Positions 42,925 through 51,665 of a stretch of DNA of 64,000 bases are shown in pieces. Position 1 is the first letter of the stretch, and each line of letters opens with the position of its first letter. The position numbers and the translations under genes are program-made. Below the pieces are notes generated by a model. It ran no database searches, was not told the origin of the DNA, and saw only the letters and a program-made list of their open reading frames with translations. This DNA comes from UKL13-2 sp043773745 (GTDB taxonomy: Bacteria > Pseudomonadota > Gammaproteobacteria > Burkholderiales > Usitatibacteraceae), in assembly GCA_043773745.1 (NCBI GenBank), contig JAYVEV010000033.1, positions 62,001 through 126,000 on the forward strand, in the 5' to 3' direction.

Positions 42925-43146
42925 ATGTTTAAAAAATTTTCACGTAGCCGAGCGTTACTAAAAGCCAGCGGTGGCATCCCTACCTTGGTCGATGGGCTAA
43001 AGATTACTGCCAGCAAAGCAGGCCCCATTTTCGGTTACGTGCTAATTGCCACGACCATCAGCAAAATGAGAGCCGCTTATGCGCCTACTAAATCAGACCG
43101 CGCTCATAGCGTGTGGAAACACCAATGCCACGGCTCGTACTGGTAG
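42925..43146 (+). CDS. Small hypothetical protein after the TRAP permease
   Basis: A 73-residue ORF with a good Shine-Dalgarno (AGGGAGAG) 7 bases before its ATG, 45 bases after the large permease stop. It begins MFKKFSRSRALLKASGGIP and has a hydrophobic stretch AGPIFGYVLIATTIS that could be one membrane helix. Its last 43 bases overlap the convergent peptidase gene. I do not recognise a family. It may be a real small membrane protein or a chance ORF with a good start. Confidence 0.4.
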   Translation: MFKKFSRSRALLKASGGIPTLVDGLKITASKAGPIFGYVLIATTISKMRAAYAPTKSDRAHSVWKHQCHGSYW

Positions 43147-43631
43147 CCTGAAGCATTGCCTTCCAGAAACGAAAGCGTGAACCCAAAGCGTGTCGCGTGC
43201 TGCTGCAGCCAGGAAAATTCCGGTGTGTGCTCAAAGGTGATATCAAGCTGCGGATGATCAAAGGAGGCGATGTCAACCGCACAGCCAGTGTGGTGCTCAC
43301 TGTAGCCGGGCGGCGCAACCGAAGTGAGGATATCGTCAATGGTTTGACCGGCAGCAAGCTTGCCTTGAATGATCTCAGTCTGACGTTGCACGCTGCGAAA
43401 GCTCGACACTATGATGAGCGTAAGACCATCTGCCTGCGCCGCCGATGTCAGTGCGCGCCACGCCGCTGCTGCAACGGGTATGAGGCGATGTTCACGACCA
43501 TCAGCAGCCGTTTCGACCCATTCAAGGGTGTCAATATCAGCCTCCATAAATTCACGCAATCCACGCTGGGCAATGGTTGCGGGTGAGATACCGAGCTGTT
43601 CAATGATGGCGAGTGAATGCAGTGAAAGCAT
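43104..43631 (-). CDS. M15/VanY-type D-alanyl-D-alanine carboxypeptidase
   Basis: A 175-residue protein of the LAS peptidase fold. The VanY metal site is seen in YSEHHTGCAVDIASFD (the H-x6-D pair) and the last ligand in YQYEPWHWCF. The region LIIVSSFRSVQRQTEII before it is also typical. No signal peptide is evident, so it would be cytoplasmic or exported by another route; related short proteins recycle or trim peptidoglycan peptides. Encoded between the two halves of the TRAP locus, against the permease genes. Confidence 0.85.
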   Translation of the reverse strand: MLSLHSLAIIEQLGISPATIAQRGLREFMEADIDTLEWVETAADGREHRLIPVAAAAWRALTSAAQADGLTLIIVSSFRSVQRQTEIIQGKLAAGQTIDDILTSVAPPGYSEHHTGCAVDIASFDHPQLDITFEHTPEFSWLQQHATRFGFTLSFLEGNASGYQYEPWHWCFHTL

Positions 43632-43703
43632 GGCGCTGTTCGTTAATAAAAGCTAATAAAAATTTCGGCATGAGTCATGGAAACATCTGTGGCCCGGCAG
43701 GTA

Positions 43704-44855
43704 TTATTTTTTAGGCATCGCAGCTTTTGCTTTATCAGCAGGCACCAATTTATTGGCCGTCGCCATAAAGTTGTCAAAGTTTTGTTCTGCCACACGGAAC
43801 CAGAGAATTTGATCGTCGCGAAAAGCTTTCCACGACCCATAAATTTTTTTGAACTTGGTATTTTTAACGGCTTCCTCCTCGCACGCTTCGACAGTTGCCT
43901 TATAGCAGGCTTCCATAATTTCGCGACTAAAAGGCCGCAACTGCACACCCTGACTGACCAGACGGCGCAACGCGACAGGATTGAGCGCATCGTATTTGGC
44001 GGTCATGTCAATATTCGCTTCAGCACAAGCCGCTTCGACAATTGATTTATATTCGGGCGGTAATGCTGCCCACTGTTTGAGATTCACAAACAAATCAAGC
44101 TGCGGGCCACCTTCCCACCAGCCCGGGTAGTAATAATATTTGGCAATTTTATTGAGGCCGAGCTTTTCATCATCGTATGGACCGACCCATTCGGCGGCAT
44201 CGATAGTGCCTTTTTCAAGCGCCGGATAAATATCGCTGCCGGGAATTTGCTGTGGCACCACCCCCAGCTTGGCGAGGATTTTTCCGGCAAAACCGGCAAT
44301 ACGAAATTTCACACCTTTCAAGTCAGCAACAGTTTTAATTTCTTTGCGGAACCAGCCACCCATCTGTGCACCGGTATTGCCCGCCGGAAAATTAATCACG
44401 TTGTAATCCTTGTAGAACTCGCGCATCAAGGCGAGCCCGCCACCGTGGTACATCCAGGCATTTTGTTGCCTTGTGTTCATGCCAAATGGCATGGAGGTGC
44501 CGAATGCAAAGGTCGCATCTTTGCCGAAATAATAATACGGCGCGGTGAAACAACATTCCAGTGTGCCGTCTTTGACAGCGTCCAGCGCCTGCGGGCCCGG
44601 AACAATTTCACCGGCGGCGAAAACCTGAATCTGAAACTTGCCCCCGGTAGCTGATGCGATACGTTTCGCCAGCATTTCTGCGCCACCATGAATGGTGTCA
44701 AGACTCTTCGGAAAGCTGGAGGTGAGACGCCATTTGATGGTGGGCAGCGCCGCCGTTTGGGCTTCGCTCAGTCCGGGCAAAGTGCTGGTCACAGCCGCCA
44801 AACCCGCGCCCGCTGAGGATAAAAATTGTCGGCGCTGCTCATTGGATTTTTTCAT
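43704..44855 (-). CDS. TRAP transporter solute-binding protein (TakP-like)
   Basis: A 383-residue periplasmic binding protein with a twin-arginine-like start (MKKSNEQRRQFLSSAGAGLAAV). After the signal comes IKWRLTSSFPKSLDTIHGGAEML, QVFAAGEIVPGPQALDAV, and the fold-conserved AGNTGAQMGGWFRKEI and KGVKFRIAGFAGKIL. The group is COG4663/FcbT1-TakP, binding 2-oxo acids or aromatic acids; the calcium or sodium bridged carboxylate pocket includes the conserved Arg in KFRIAG. I chose the ATG at 44855 because GGGGAGGC stands before it. Gene order is unusual: it lies convergent to dctQM with a peptidase between. Confidence 0.9.
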   Translation of the reverse strand: MKKSNEQRRQFLSSAGAGLAAVTSTLPGLSEAQTAALPTIKWRLTSSFPKSLDTIHGGAEMLAKRIASATGGKFQIQVFAAGEIVPGPQALDAVKDGTLECCFTAPYYYFGKDATFAFGTSMPFGMNTRQQNAWMYHGGGLALMREFYKDYNVINFPAGNTGAQMGGWFRKEIKTVADLKGVKFRIAGFAGKILAKLGVVPQQIPGSDIYPALEKGTIDAAEWVGPYDDEKLGLNKIAKYYYYPGWWEGGPQLDLFVNLKQWAALPPEYKSIVEAACAEANIDMTAKYDALNPVALRRLVSQGVQLRPFSREIMEACYKATVEACEEEAVKNTKFKKIYGSWKAFRDDQILWFRVAEQNFDNFMATANKLVPADKAKAAMPKK

Positions 44856-44923
44856 GCTGCCTCCCCAGAGTTTTTTATTTTTTTCCGTGCTGCTTTTGAC
44901 CTTCCGACCTGCCAACCTTCTAA

Positions 44924-46255
44924 CTATTCACCCGAGACCGCCATCCGGTCGATCAGGATTGAGCCCGTCTGCTTTGAGCCCAACGCCAAGGTGTCGTTGC
45001 CAACCGCAACAATCCCTTTGAACATGTCTTTCATATTGCCTGCAATGGTGGTTTCTTCCACCGGATAAGCGATCTCGCCATTCTCAACCCAGAAGCCAAC
45101 CGCACCGCGTGAATAGTCACCCGTCACGTTATTCACGCCCTGCCCCATTAACTCTGTCACTACAAAGCCGCGATGCATTTTTTTGATCAGCCCAGCGTAA
45201 TCCAGATCACCGGACTTGACGATTAAATTATGGTTACCACCCGCATTGCCCGTCGTCGCCAAGCCCAGCTTGCGGGCTGAGTAGGTCGATAAAAAATAAC
45301 CTTCCAGCACGCCATTTTTGACAATGTCACGCTTCACGGTTGTCACCCCTTCAGCATCAAACGGGCCACTCGCCAAGCCGCTCGCCAAAAAAGGGTCTTC
45401 ATGAATAGACACGACGGGGGAAAATATTTGTGTGCCGACGCTATCAAGCAAAAAACTCGATTTCCGATACAGCGCCGAACCACTGACCGCACCGACGAAG
45501 CTGCCGATCAGTCCGGATGCAACGGTCGCATCAAATATAACAGGCACTTCTCCACTCGGTGCTTTTCTAGCACCCAGACGCGCCACTGTACGTTGACCGG
45601 CACGCTGACCAATCGCTTCCGGCGATTCCAACTGATGTTCGGCGCGACCGACCGCGTACCAGTAATCACGCTGCATACCATCATCGGTACCAGCAATCAT
45701 CGATACGCTGGCACTGTGTTGCGTGGTGGGGTAGCCTCCCATAAAGCCCAGCGAATTGGCATAAATAAAATCAGATTCATAAGTTGAAACTGATGCGCCT
45801 TCCGAATTATTGATCCGCTTATCGACCGCAAATGCCGCGGCCTCCATGCGCTTCGCCAGCTGTGTTGCCGCCTCGACCGATAACGCCCAGGGATGATAAA
45901 GCGATAAATCCGGATAGGGTGCAACCGCCAGCCGCGCCGGGTCAGCCAGTCCGGAAAACTCATCCGGCGCGGTGTATTTGGCAATGGCCAAGGCAGCGGC
46001 AACGGTGCGTTCAATCGCACCGCGGGAAAGATCGGTGGTGGATGCATTGCCGCGTTGATGGCCCAGATAAACCGTAATGCCCAAACCTTTGTCGCGATTA
46101 TGCTCGATGGTCTCAACCTCACCCAGACGCACGGTCACACTTTGGCCGATCGAGGTGGAAATTTCCACATCCGCTGCTGTGGCACCGAGGATTTTGGCAC
46201 GCTCGAGGGCAAAGGCCGCGAGGTCACGCAATGTGTTGTTTGGGGTTTCGCTCAA
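44924..46255 (-). CDS. pmbA: Metalloprotease subunit PmbA (TldE)
   Basis: A 443-residue subunit of the TldD/TldE protease, which trims microcin B17 leader and CcdA. TldE lacks the zinc HExxxH of TldD, and none is seen here. Visible family parts: VEISTSIGQSVTVRLGEVETIEHNRDKGL, FATGLAS-like LASGPFDAEGVTTVKRD, YARKLGL-like STYSARKLGLATTGNAGGNHN, and GDYSRGAVGFWVENG. No tldD is adjacent. It is divergent from darP, the usual arrangement in proteobacteria. Confidence 0.94.
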   Translation of the reverse strand: MSETPNNTLRDLAAFALERAKILGATAADVEISTSIGQSVTVRLGEVETIEHNRDKGLGITVYLGHQRGNASTTDLSRGAIERTVAAALAIAKYTAPDEFSGLADPARLAVAPYPDLSLYHPWALSVEAATQLAKRMEAAAFAVDKRINNSEGASVSTYESDFIYANSLGFMGGYPTTQHSASVSMIAGTDDGMQRDYWYAVGRAEHQLESPEAIGQRAGQRTVARLGARKAPSGEVPVIFDATVASGLIGSFVGAVSGSALYRKSSFLLDSVGTQIFSPVVSIHEDPFLASGLASGPFDAEGVTTVKRDIVKNGVLEGYFLSTYSARKLGLATTGNAGGNHNLIVKSGDLDYAGLIKKMHRGFVVTELMGQGVNNVTGDYSRGAVGFWVENGEIAYPVEETTIAGNMKDMFKGIVAVGNDTLALGSKQTGSILIDRMAVSGE

Positions 46256-46333
46256 AGGGTTCGTCTCAACGTAGGGTAAAATAGGGACTTAACTTGATGG
46301 CAACACTGCACGGGAACAGAAACCCGAAGCGCA

Positions 46334-46942
46334 ATGCTTGCCGAGGAAGAAAAAGCAGCGACAGTAATGAAAAAAAATTCGAAACAAAATAAAGTCACAC
46401 CCGAGCTGGCACCCGAATACGATGAAAATTCTATCAGCAAAAGCCAGAAGAAACGCGACAGCACTGCTTTGCAGGCGATTGGCGCGGAATTGATTGACTT
46501 GACACCTGAAGTCATTCGTAAACTTGAACTGCCCGAAGAGCTGGAAACAGCGGTGCTGGACTGCAAAAATATCGGCCCGAGCAAGCACGGTGGCTTCAAA
46601 CGTCAAATGCAATATATCGGCCGTCTGATGCGTGAGGTCGATGCCGCCCCCATCATCGAAAAACTTCAATTACTCAAAGCTCCGAGCCAGAAGCAAACCG
46701 CCCAGCACCATCTGGCTGAACGCTGGCGAGACAGAATGCTGGCAGATGCCACGGCAGTAGCGGCATTTACCAATGAATTTCCCGAAGCGGATCGGGCGTT
46801 GCTAGAAAGTTATGTGAATAAAGCAAAGGAAGACCACGCTGCCAAACGCCCGCCCAAGCATTTCCGGTTACTGTATCAGGCCCTACATAAACAGATTATC
46901 GAGCGCACCAAAGCCAGCGCAGATGTGGACGGCGCCAAATGA
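46334..46942 (+). CDS. darP: Ribosome biogenesis factor DarP (YjgA, DUF615)
   Basis: A 202-residue basic-acidic helical protein that acts late in 50S assembly. DUF615 features are SKSQKKRDSTALQAIGAELIDL, the LDCKNIGPSKHGGFKRQMQYIGRLMR tract, and the RWRDRMLAD end. A start at residue 12 (MKKNSKQNK, 46367) is also plausible. It is divergent to pmbA and overlaps mog by 4 bases (ATGA). Confidence 0.93.
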   Translation: MLAEEEKAATVMKKNSKQNKVTPELAPEYDENSISKSQKKRDSTALQAIGAELIDLTPEVIRKLELPEELETAVLDCKNIGPSKHGGFKRQMQYIGRLMREVDAAPIIEKLQLLKAPSQKQTAQHHLAERWRDRMLADATAVAAFTNEFPEADRALLESYVNKAKEDHAAKRPPKHFRLLYQALHKQIIERTKASADVDGAK

Positions 46943-47538
46943 GCAGCGCTGCAAGCCAGCTTGATTCGGCAAAAATTGGCCTGCTCTCCATCAGCGACCG
47001 TGCCTCAAGCGGCATCTATCAGGATGAAGGGTTGCCCGAACTTGAAAACTGGCTTCGCGGTGCTGTCAAAAACCCGCTCACCTTTGTTTCACGCGTGATC
47101 CCAGATGAACAACCGTTAATTGAAGCGACCCTGAAACAGTTGGTAGATGAAGCAGGCTGCGCGCTGGTGTTCACCACCGGCGGCACCGGCCCCGCGCCGC
47201 GGGACGTGACACCGGATGCCACACTCGCCATCGCCGATCGGGTGATGAATGGATTTGGTGAACGCATGCGGCAAATATCGCTGCGCTTTGTGCCCACGGC
47301 GATTCTGTCACGCCAGATAGCGGTGATTCGCAAACAAACGCTGATCGTCAATTTGCCCGGCCAGCCTAAAGCGATCAAAGAGACGCTCGAAGGCCTAAAA
47401 GACGCTGACGGCAAGCCTTTGGAAGTGGGCATTTTTGCCGCGGTACCGTACTGCGTTGATCTTATCGGTGGGCCGTATCTTGAAACCCATTATGAAGTGA
47501 TAAAAGCCTTCCGCCCGAAGAGCGCCATCAGAAAATAA
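46939..47538 (+). CDS. mog: Molybdopterin adenylyltransferase
   Basis: A 199-residue enzyme that adenylates molybdopterin before Mo insertion. MoaB/Mog-fold signatures are GLLSISDRASSGIYQDEG, VSRVIPDEQPLI, and VFTTGGTGPAPRDVTPDATLAI. The length is that of Mog rather than MoaB. Coupled to darP by an ATGA overlap. Its product would feed the molybdenum hydroxylases encoded at 56-62 kb, though the genes are not linked in one operon. Confidence 0.93.
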   Translation: MSSAASQLDSAKIGLLSISDRASSGIYQDEGLPELENWLRGAVKNPLTFVSRVIPDEQPLIEATLKQLVDEAGCALVFTTGGTGPAPRDVTPDATLAIADRVMNGFGERMRQISLRFVPTAILSRQIAVIRKQTLIVNLPGQPKAIKETLEGLKDADGKPLEVGIFAAVPYCVDLIGGPYLETHYEVIKAFRPKSAIRK

Positions 47539-47602
47539 ACGCCTACCTATTCCTCGGCTCCTATTCACCCCAACTCGCCCGCGATCTTTCTGCCTGTCAA
47601 AC

Positions 47603-48271
47603 ATGAACCAACTCATTAAACACCTCGAACTCCTCACCGGCCCCGAACCCAGGGGCAGCGTCATCTGGATGCATGGCCTCGGGGCTGATTGCTGGGACTT
47701 TGTCTCGATCGTCAAAGAGCTTTATCTTCCCGATAATTTACCACTTCGTTTTATTTTTCCGCAGGCTCCCAATCGGCCCATTACCATCAACGGTGGCCAC
47801 GTCATGCCCGGCTGGTACGATATTTCGATGGCCGAGCTGGAACGCAAACCTGATGAAGCTGGGGTGCGCGAATCGCAGGGCTTTATTGATGTGTTAATAG
47901 CCCGCGAAGTATCACGCGGTATCGCTGCCAATAAAATTATTCTCGCCGGCTTTTCACAGGGTGGCGCGATTGCACTACAAGCCGGGTTACGCCAAACACA
48001 AGCACTGGCGGGCATTCTGGCGCTATCGACATACCTCACCCTGGGTGATTCTTTGGCAAAAGAAAAAACAACCGCGAATGCCAACATCCCGATTTTGATG
48101 GCGCACGGCACTCAGGATCCGGTCGTGTCGCTCGCCCTAGCCCGCTCATCACGCGATGCTATGATGGCTCTTGGCTATAAAGTTGAATGGCGCGAATACC
48201 CGATGCAACACTCGTTATGCGCACAAGAGGTCGAAGAGATTGGCGGGTGGCTGCAGGCGCGCTTTCGCTAA
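47603..48271 (+). CDS. Carboxylesterase / phospholipase of the alpha/beta-hydrolase 2 family
   Basis: A 222-residue cytoplasmic esterase of the EstB type that hydrolyses short-chain esters. The catalytic triad is readable: Ser in GFSQGGAIAL, Asp in HGTQDPVV, and His in PMQHSL. The start WMHGLGADCWDFVSI has the oxyanion HG. The length and IFPQAPNRPITINGG block fit the family. It is separate from mog by about 65 bases and convergent with the patatin gene. Confidence 0.9.
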   Translation: MNQLIKHLELLTGPEPRGSVIWMHGLGADCWDFVSIVKELYLPDNLPLRFIFPQAPNRPITINGGHVMPGWYDISMAELERKPDEAGVRESQGFIDVLIAREVSRGIAANKIILAGFSQGGAIALQAGLRQTQALAGILALSTYLTLGDSLAKEKTTANANIPILMAHGTQDPVVSLALARSSRDAMMALGYKVEWREYPMQHSLCAQEVEEIGGWLQARFR

Positions 48272-48336
48272 ATTAGCGGTTACCCATTTTGCCAGCTTGC
48301 CGCTTGGTGTAGCTAACAACAGCATTCCTGAACAAA

Positions 48337-49716
48337 CTACGGGGACGCTGCTTCCATTTGCAGGGTGCGGCCCGGATCGAAATTTGACATAGGGATTTCG
48401 GTCGGCAACGGGCAGGCATTGGGATCAAAGAATACTTGCATTTCTTCGCGTCGCGCCATGGTGTCGCCATAGCCCATATCGATTAGCGCATTGCAGTAAC
48501 GGTGGTCGAACAGCATATAACTCGACAGCGTGGCCCCACCTTTGCGCATCGCGCCAATCGAGCGCAACAGAAAACGGATCGTCCACGGCAAATCGCCTAC
48601 ATGTTTATGCGCCAGATTTTCCAGCGGCTGATTGGGGCAGGCCACACATACATCGACATGATGCAAATTGGTGCCCGACGCTTTCAGCTTTTCTTCATCC
48701 ATGTATTTAAGCGCGGTATTCATGCGCTGCAACAGTTCAATATCTACCGCCAGAGAATCCAGAAAAATACTGGCCATCGCATGGCCGGCGATTTGCGCGA
48801 GCGACGGATAGGTGTCGCCGTGATGCCGTTCAGAACTGTCTTTGACGAGCTTGGCGGTGCCAATCACAAACACCCGTTCTGCACCCAGATGCAGCGCCGG
48901 GCTGACCGGTGCCATTTGGCGGATCGAGCCGTCGCCAAAAAATTCGCGGTTGATTTTGATCGCGGGAAACGCAAATGGAATCGCGGCAGATGCGATCAGA
49001 TGTTCGGGCCTGAATTGGCTGACACGAATGCCCACCCGCTGCGAACGTCTCCAACCTTGCACATCCGGACCGGCTTCAAAAAAAGCGCAGTTTTGGCCGG
49101 AGGTATAGCCCGATGCCGTGACCGCTATCGCACGCAAAACACCAGATTGAATATGCGTCGTGATGCGCTTGAAGTCGATGTTCTTTTCGACCAAATCAAA
49201 CAGCGGAGAATTATCAAATAATGAAACTTTGTGGTTTTTGGTTAATGCGCCAAATAAAAATGCCGATAGCCATTTGCTGCTGTTTTTAACAACCCCGACG
49301 AAGTCCGTACGGTAAACCTGATCCGGTGAAAAATGGGTCCAGACCCGGATCAGCGTCGCCACGCCCTCGGCAAAATTATCGGCGTGCTGCGCCAGCACAG
49401 CGGCATTCACCGCTCCTGCCGAAGTACCCGTAATAATGGGGAAAGGACTTTCGCGTGGATTTCCCAGAATTTCGCAGACCGCCTTGAGCACACCCACCTG
49501 ATATGCGGCGCGCGCACCACCGCCCTGTAAAACCAGAGCGATACCAGGGTGACGCGGATTGCGCTTCGTCAAATCTGGCTTCACCGTGGAACCTGTCACA
49601 GGCTTGCCCGCGATGGATATGGGTACTTCCTTGCGCGCCTCAGCCAGCGTCGGCTCTGCGCCAGACTCGGTATCAGTCTGCGATCTCGATACGGCAAGTG
49701 AATCCACTAGTGGCAT
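48337..49716 (-). CDS. Cytoplasmic patatin-like phospholipase
   Basis: A 459-residue protein with a patatin domain from about residue 55. The oxyanion loop is LQGGGARAAYQVG, the nucleophile elbow GTSAGAVNA (catalytic Ser), and the dyad Asp stands in FFGDGSIRQ. A long C-terminal half with LQRMNTALKYMDEEK and LFDHRYCNALIDMG follows. No signal peptide. Similar Burkholderiales proteins are annotated as patatin-like esterases, some near hydroxybutyrate metabolism. It follows the adenylate cyclase gene in the same direction, 70 bases away. Substrate unknown. Confidence 0.88.
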   Translation of the reverse strand: MPLVDSLAVSRSQTDTESGAEPTLAEARKEVPISIAGKPVTGSTVKPDLTKRNPRHPGIALVLQGGGARAAYQVGVLKAVCEILGNPRESPFPIITGTSAGAVNAAVLAQHADNFAEGVATLIRVWTHFSPDQVYRTDFVGVVKNSSKWLSAFLFGALTKNHKVSLFDNSPLFDLVEKNIDFKRITTHIQSGVLRAIAVTASGYTSGQNCAFFEAGPDVQGWRRSQRVGIRVSQFRPEHLIASAAIPFAFPAIKINREFFGDGSIRQMAPVSPALHLGAERVFVIGTAKLVKDSSERHHGDTYPSLAQIAGHAMASIFLDSLAVDIELLQRMNTALKYMDEEKLKASGTNLHHVDVCVACPNQPLENLAHKHVGDLPWTIRFLLRSIGAMRKGGATLSSYMLFDHRYCNALIDMGYGDTMARREEMQVFFDPNACPLPTEIPMSNFDPGRTLQMEAASP

Positions 49717-49785
49717 CCTCCTGTTCCTGCACTGGTTTAAAACGAGCCGGCTGTATTGTTACCCATCAGCCACCATGTTCTGTCA

Positions 49786-51141
49786 CTACCGATGCTGAAC
49801 ACTGTTATCAAGCGGAATCACATTGCTGTCGCTCTGATGAGCCAAGCGCCCGAGTAAGTTATAAACCTGCATCGGACCTTTGCCTTTGACCTGGATCTGA
49901 TGTACTTCGTCAAAGCGGTAGCGGCTGTGCAAGCGGCGATAGGTGACCACATCAACCTGCGTATTGTTGGGATTTGCCTCGGAACACATACGGCTGGCGA
50001 TATTAACGGTGTCGCCCCAAAGATCGTAGCTGAATTTCCGGCGGCCAATGACCCCGGCTACGACAGGGCCGGTTGCCAGTCCAATGCGCAAGCTTAATTT
50101 CTGGCCGTTAGGCGCAACATAGCGGGACACAAATTGATGCATTTCCAGACTGATATTGGCCATGGCGTCGACATAGTGGGCCATGGCGTTCTCGTTACCG
50201 CTATTGCTGCCACTGGTACCAGTACCGCCATATTTTCCGTGCAAGCCACCGGCCGCCATGTAGGCATCGCCGACCGTCTTGATTTTTTCGATGCCGAATT
50301 TTTCGGCAAGATTATCAAACTCGGAAAAAATATCGTTGAGCAGATGCACGGTTTCGTTTGGCGACAGTTCTTCAGACATCTGCGTGAAATTTACGATATC
50401 AGCGAACATCACCGTCACATCGGCATGACCGTCGGCAATATTGCTTTCCTGCCGCTTCAGACGCTCGGCAATCGGCTGCGGCAAAATATTTAGCAGCAGG
50501 CGCTCCGACAAATCTTTTTCAGTTGAGACTGCATGGTTCTGCGCCTCGACTACTTTGCGCAGCTTGTTTTTTTCGCGCGAAAAATACCAGAGCAGCACAT
50601 AGACCATGGCCGAAATCGAGACAAAATTCAATACAAAGAAAACCGCCACGGTCTTCATATCAAGCAGCTTGGCATCCCACTGCAATACATAATCGAACAT
50701 GCCGGACATGGCGGTCATGAAAATGTAGGCAATAAACCAAGGCACTGACTCTTTGGTGCCCATGATGACGATAGCGCCCACGGGTGCCAACAGAGCCCAC
50801 AGCGATACTCCGCTGGCATTCACGAAATTACCGATCGACCATTGCAGCACAAACGGGGTGAACAAGAAAAGCGACAGCTGCATCAGACAAAAAATGTCGA
50901 GCTTGCGGGTCTTCAGGAAGAACACAATCGTGCAAACCGAAATAAGCTGGAAAGTGAGCGGTATCAGTGTTGAAAAGCGCTGGCCAAAACTCCAGTAAAC
51001 CGCAAGCCACAATACCGAAGCAAACATCATCAATCCGGTAGAAAACAGCAGCATATCGCCAGAAAGTTTTTCTTCCGGGCTCAATGCGGTTGCCATTCCT
51101 GCGCCCAGCATCAAAGGTTTCTGGGGAATCTTGCTATGCAT
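49786..51141 (-). CDS. Membrane-bound class III adenylate cyclase
   Basis: A 451-residue protein with five or six hydrophobic segments in the first 190 residues, a short coiled linker (SREKNKLRKVVEAQNHAVSTEKDL; 'LLNILPQPIAERL' after it), and a class III cyclase domain from about 245. Metal Asp residues are in FADIVNFT. The purine-reading residues are Lys in IKTVGDAYMAAGG and Asp in YDLWGDTVNIASRM, the pair typical of adenylate, not guanylate, cyclases. It would make cAMP at the inner membrane. The patatin gene follows it. Confidence 0.9.
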   Translation of the reverse strand: MHSKIPQKPLMLGAGMATALSPEEKLSGDMLLFSTGLMMFASVLWLAVYWSFGQRFSTLIPLTFQLISVCTIVFFLKTRKLDIFCLMQLSLFLFTPFVLQWSIGNFVNASGVSLWALLAPVGAIVIMGTKESVPWFIAYIFMTAMSGMFDYVLQWDAKLLDMKTVAVFFVLNFVSISAMVYVLLWYFSREKNKLRKVVEAQNHAVSTEKDLSERLLLNILPQPIAERLKRQESNIADGHADVTVMFADIVNFTQMSEELSPNETVHLLNDIFSEFDNLAEKFGIEKIKTVGDAYMAAGGLHGKYGGTGTSGSNSGNENAMAHYVDAMANISLEMHQFVSRYVAPNGQKLSLRIGLATGPVVAGVIGRRKFSYDLWGDTVNIASRMCSEANPNNTQVDVVTYRRLHSRYRFDEVHQIQVKGKGPMQVYNLLGRLAHQSDSNVIPLDNSVQHR

Positions 51142-51374
51142 GGTTTTGAGTGGCCTTCCCTAAGGCGTTACTGAAATTCATCATTATGATTATCAGTACG
51201 CAGTATTAAATAATTTTTTATATCTACTGATTATGACATAAGTTATTTATACACTTCATCCTTTATTCACTCTATCAGACCATATCGCCAACCCAGCATT
51301 CAAGAGTGAATTCTTGCGTTAAAATCAGGGCTGCCACAACATTTAACAAAACAGGCAAAACCAGAGAGCAAAAA

Positions 51375-51575
51375 ATGACTCAGCCTACCGAATTAAAATT
51401 TCAGCATATCGATGTCACCGCGGCCGATTTACCACTGCATTGCCCGATGCCATCCATGAAGTTGTGGAACACCCATCCAAGGGTGTTTATTGATGTCACC
51501 ACGACCGGCGAGGCGAAATGCCCCTACTGCGGTACCGTTTACAAATTGTCAGGCCCTGCAAAGCGGGCTCACTAA
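51375..51575 (+). CDS. Zinc-finger protein of the NdufS6/zf-CHCC type
   Basis: A 66-residue protein beginning MTQPTELKFQHIDVTAADLPL. The zinc site is C-x(n)-H...C-x2-C: LHCPMPSMKLWNTHPRVF and KCPYCGTVY. Homologues in betaproteobacteria precede waaF, sometimes after ilvE. The start is the ATG at 51375 with AGAGAG upstream rather than the earlier GTG-type frame at 51306. The function is unproven; related mitochondrial NdufS6 belongs to complex I. Confidence 0.85.
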   Translation: MTQPTELKFQHIDVTAADLPLHCPMPSMKLWNTHPRVFIDVTTTGEAKCPYCGTVYKLSGPAKRAH

Positions 51576-51665
51576 GGTATGGCTATTACAAACTCTATAA
51601 CTGGCTTGGTCAGACAGGCGGAAATGCCTCAAAAGCCGCTCCCAATATAGGCTTTACTTCAAAGA

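Noticed and set aside
48337..51141. A nucleotide-signalling defence operon (CBASS or Pycsar)
   Set aside because: The cyclase has transmembrane segments and adenylate-type specificity residues of ordinary signalling cyclases, no CD-NTase or accessory Cap genes are present, and the surroundings are housekeeping genes, so I do not call a defence system.
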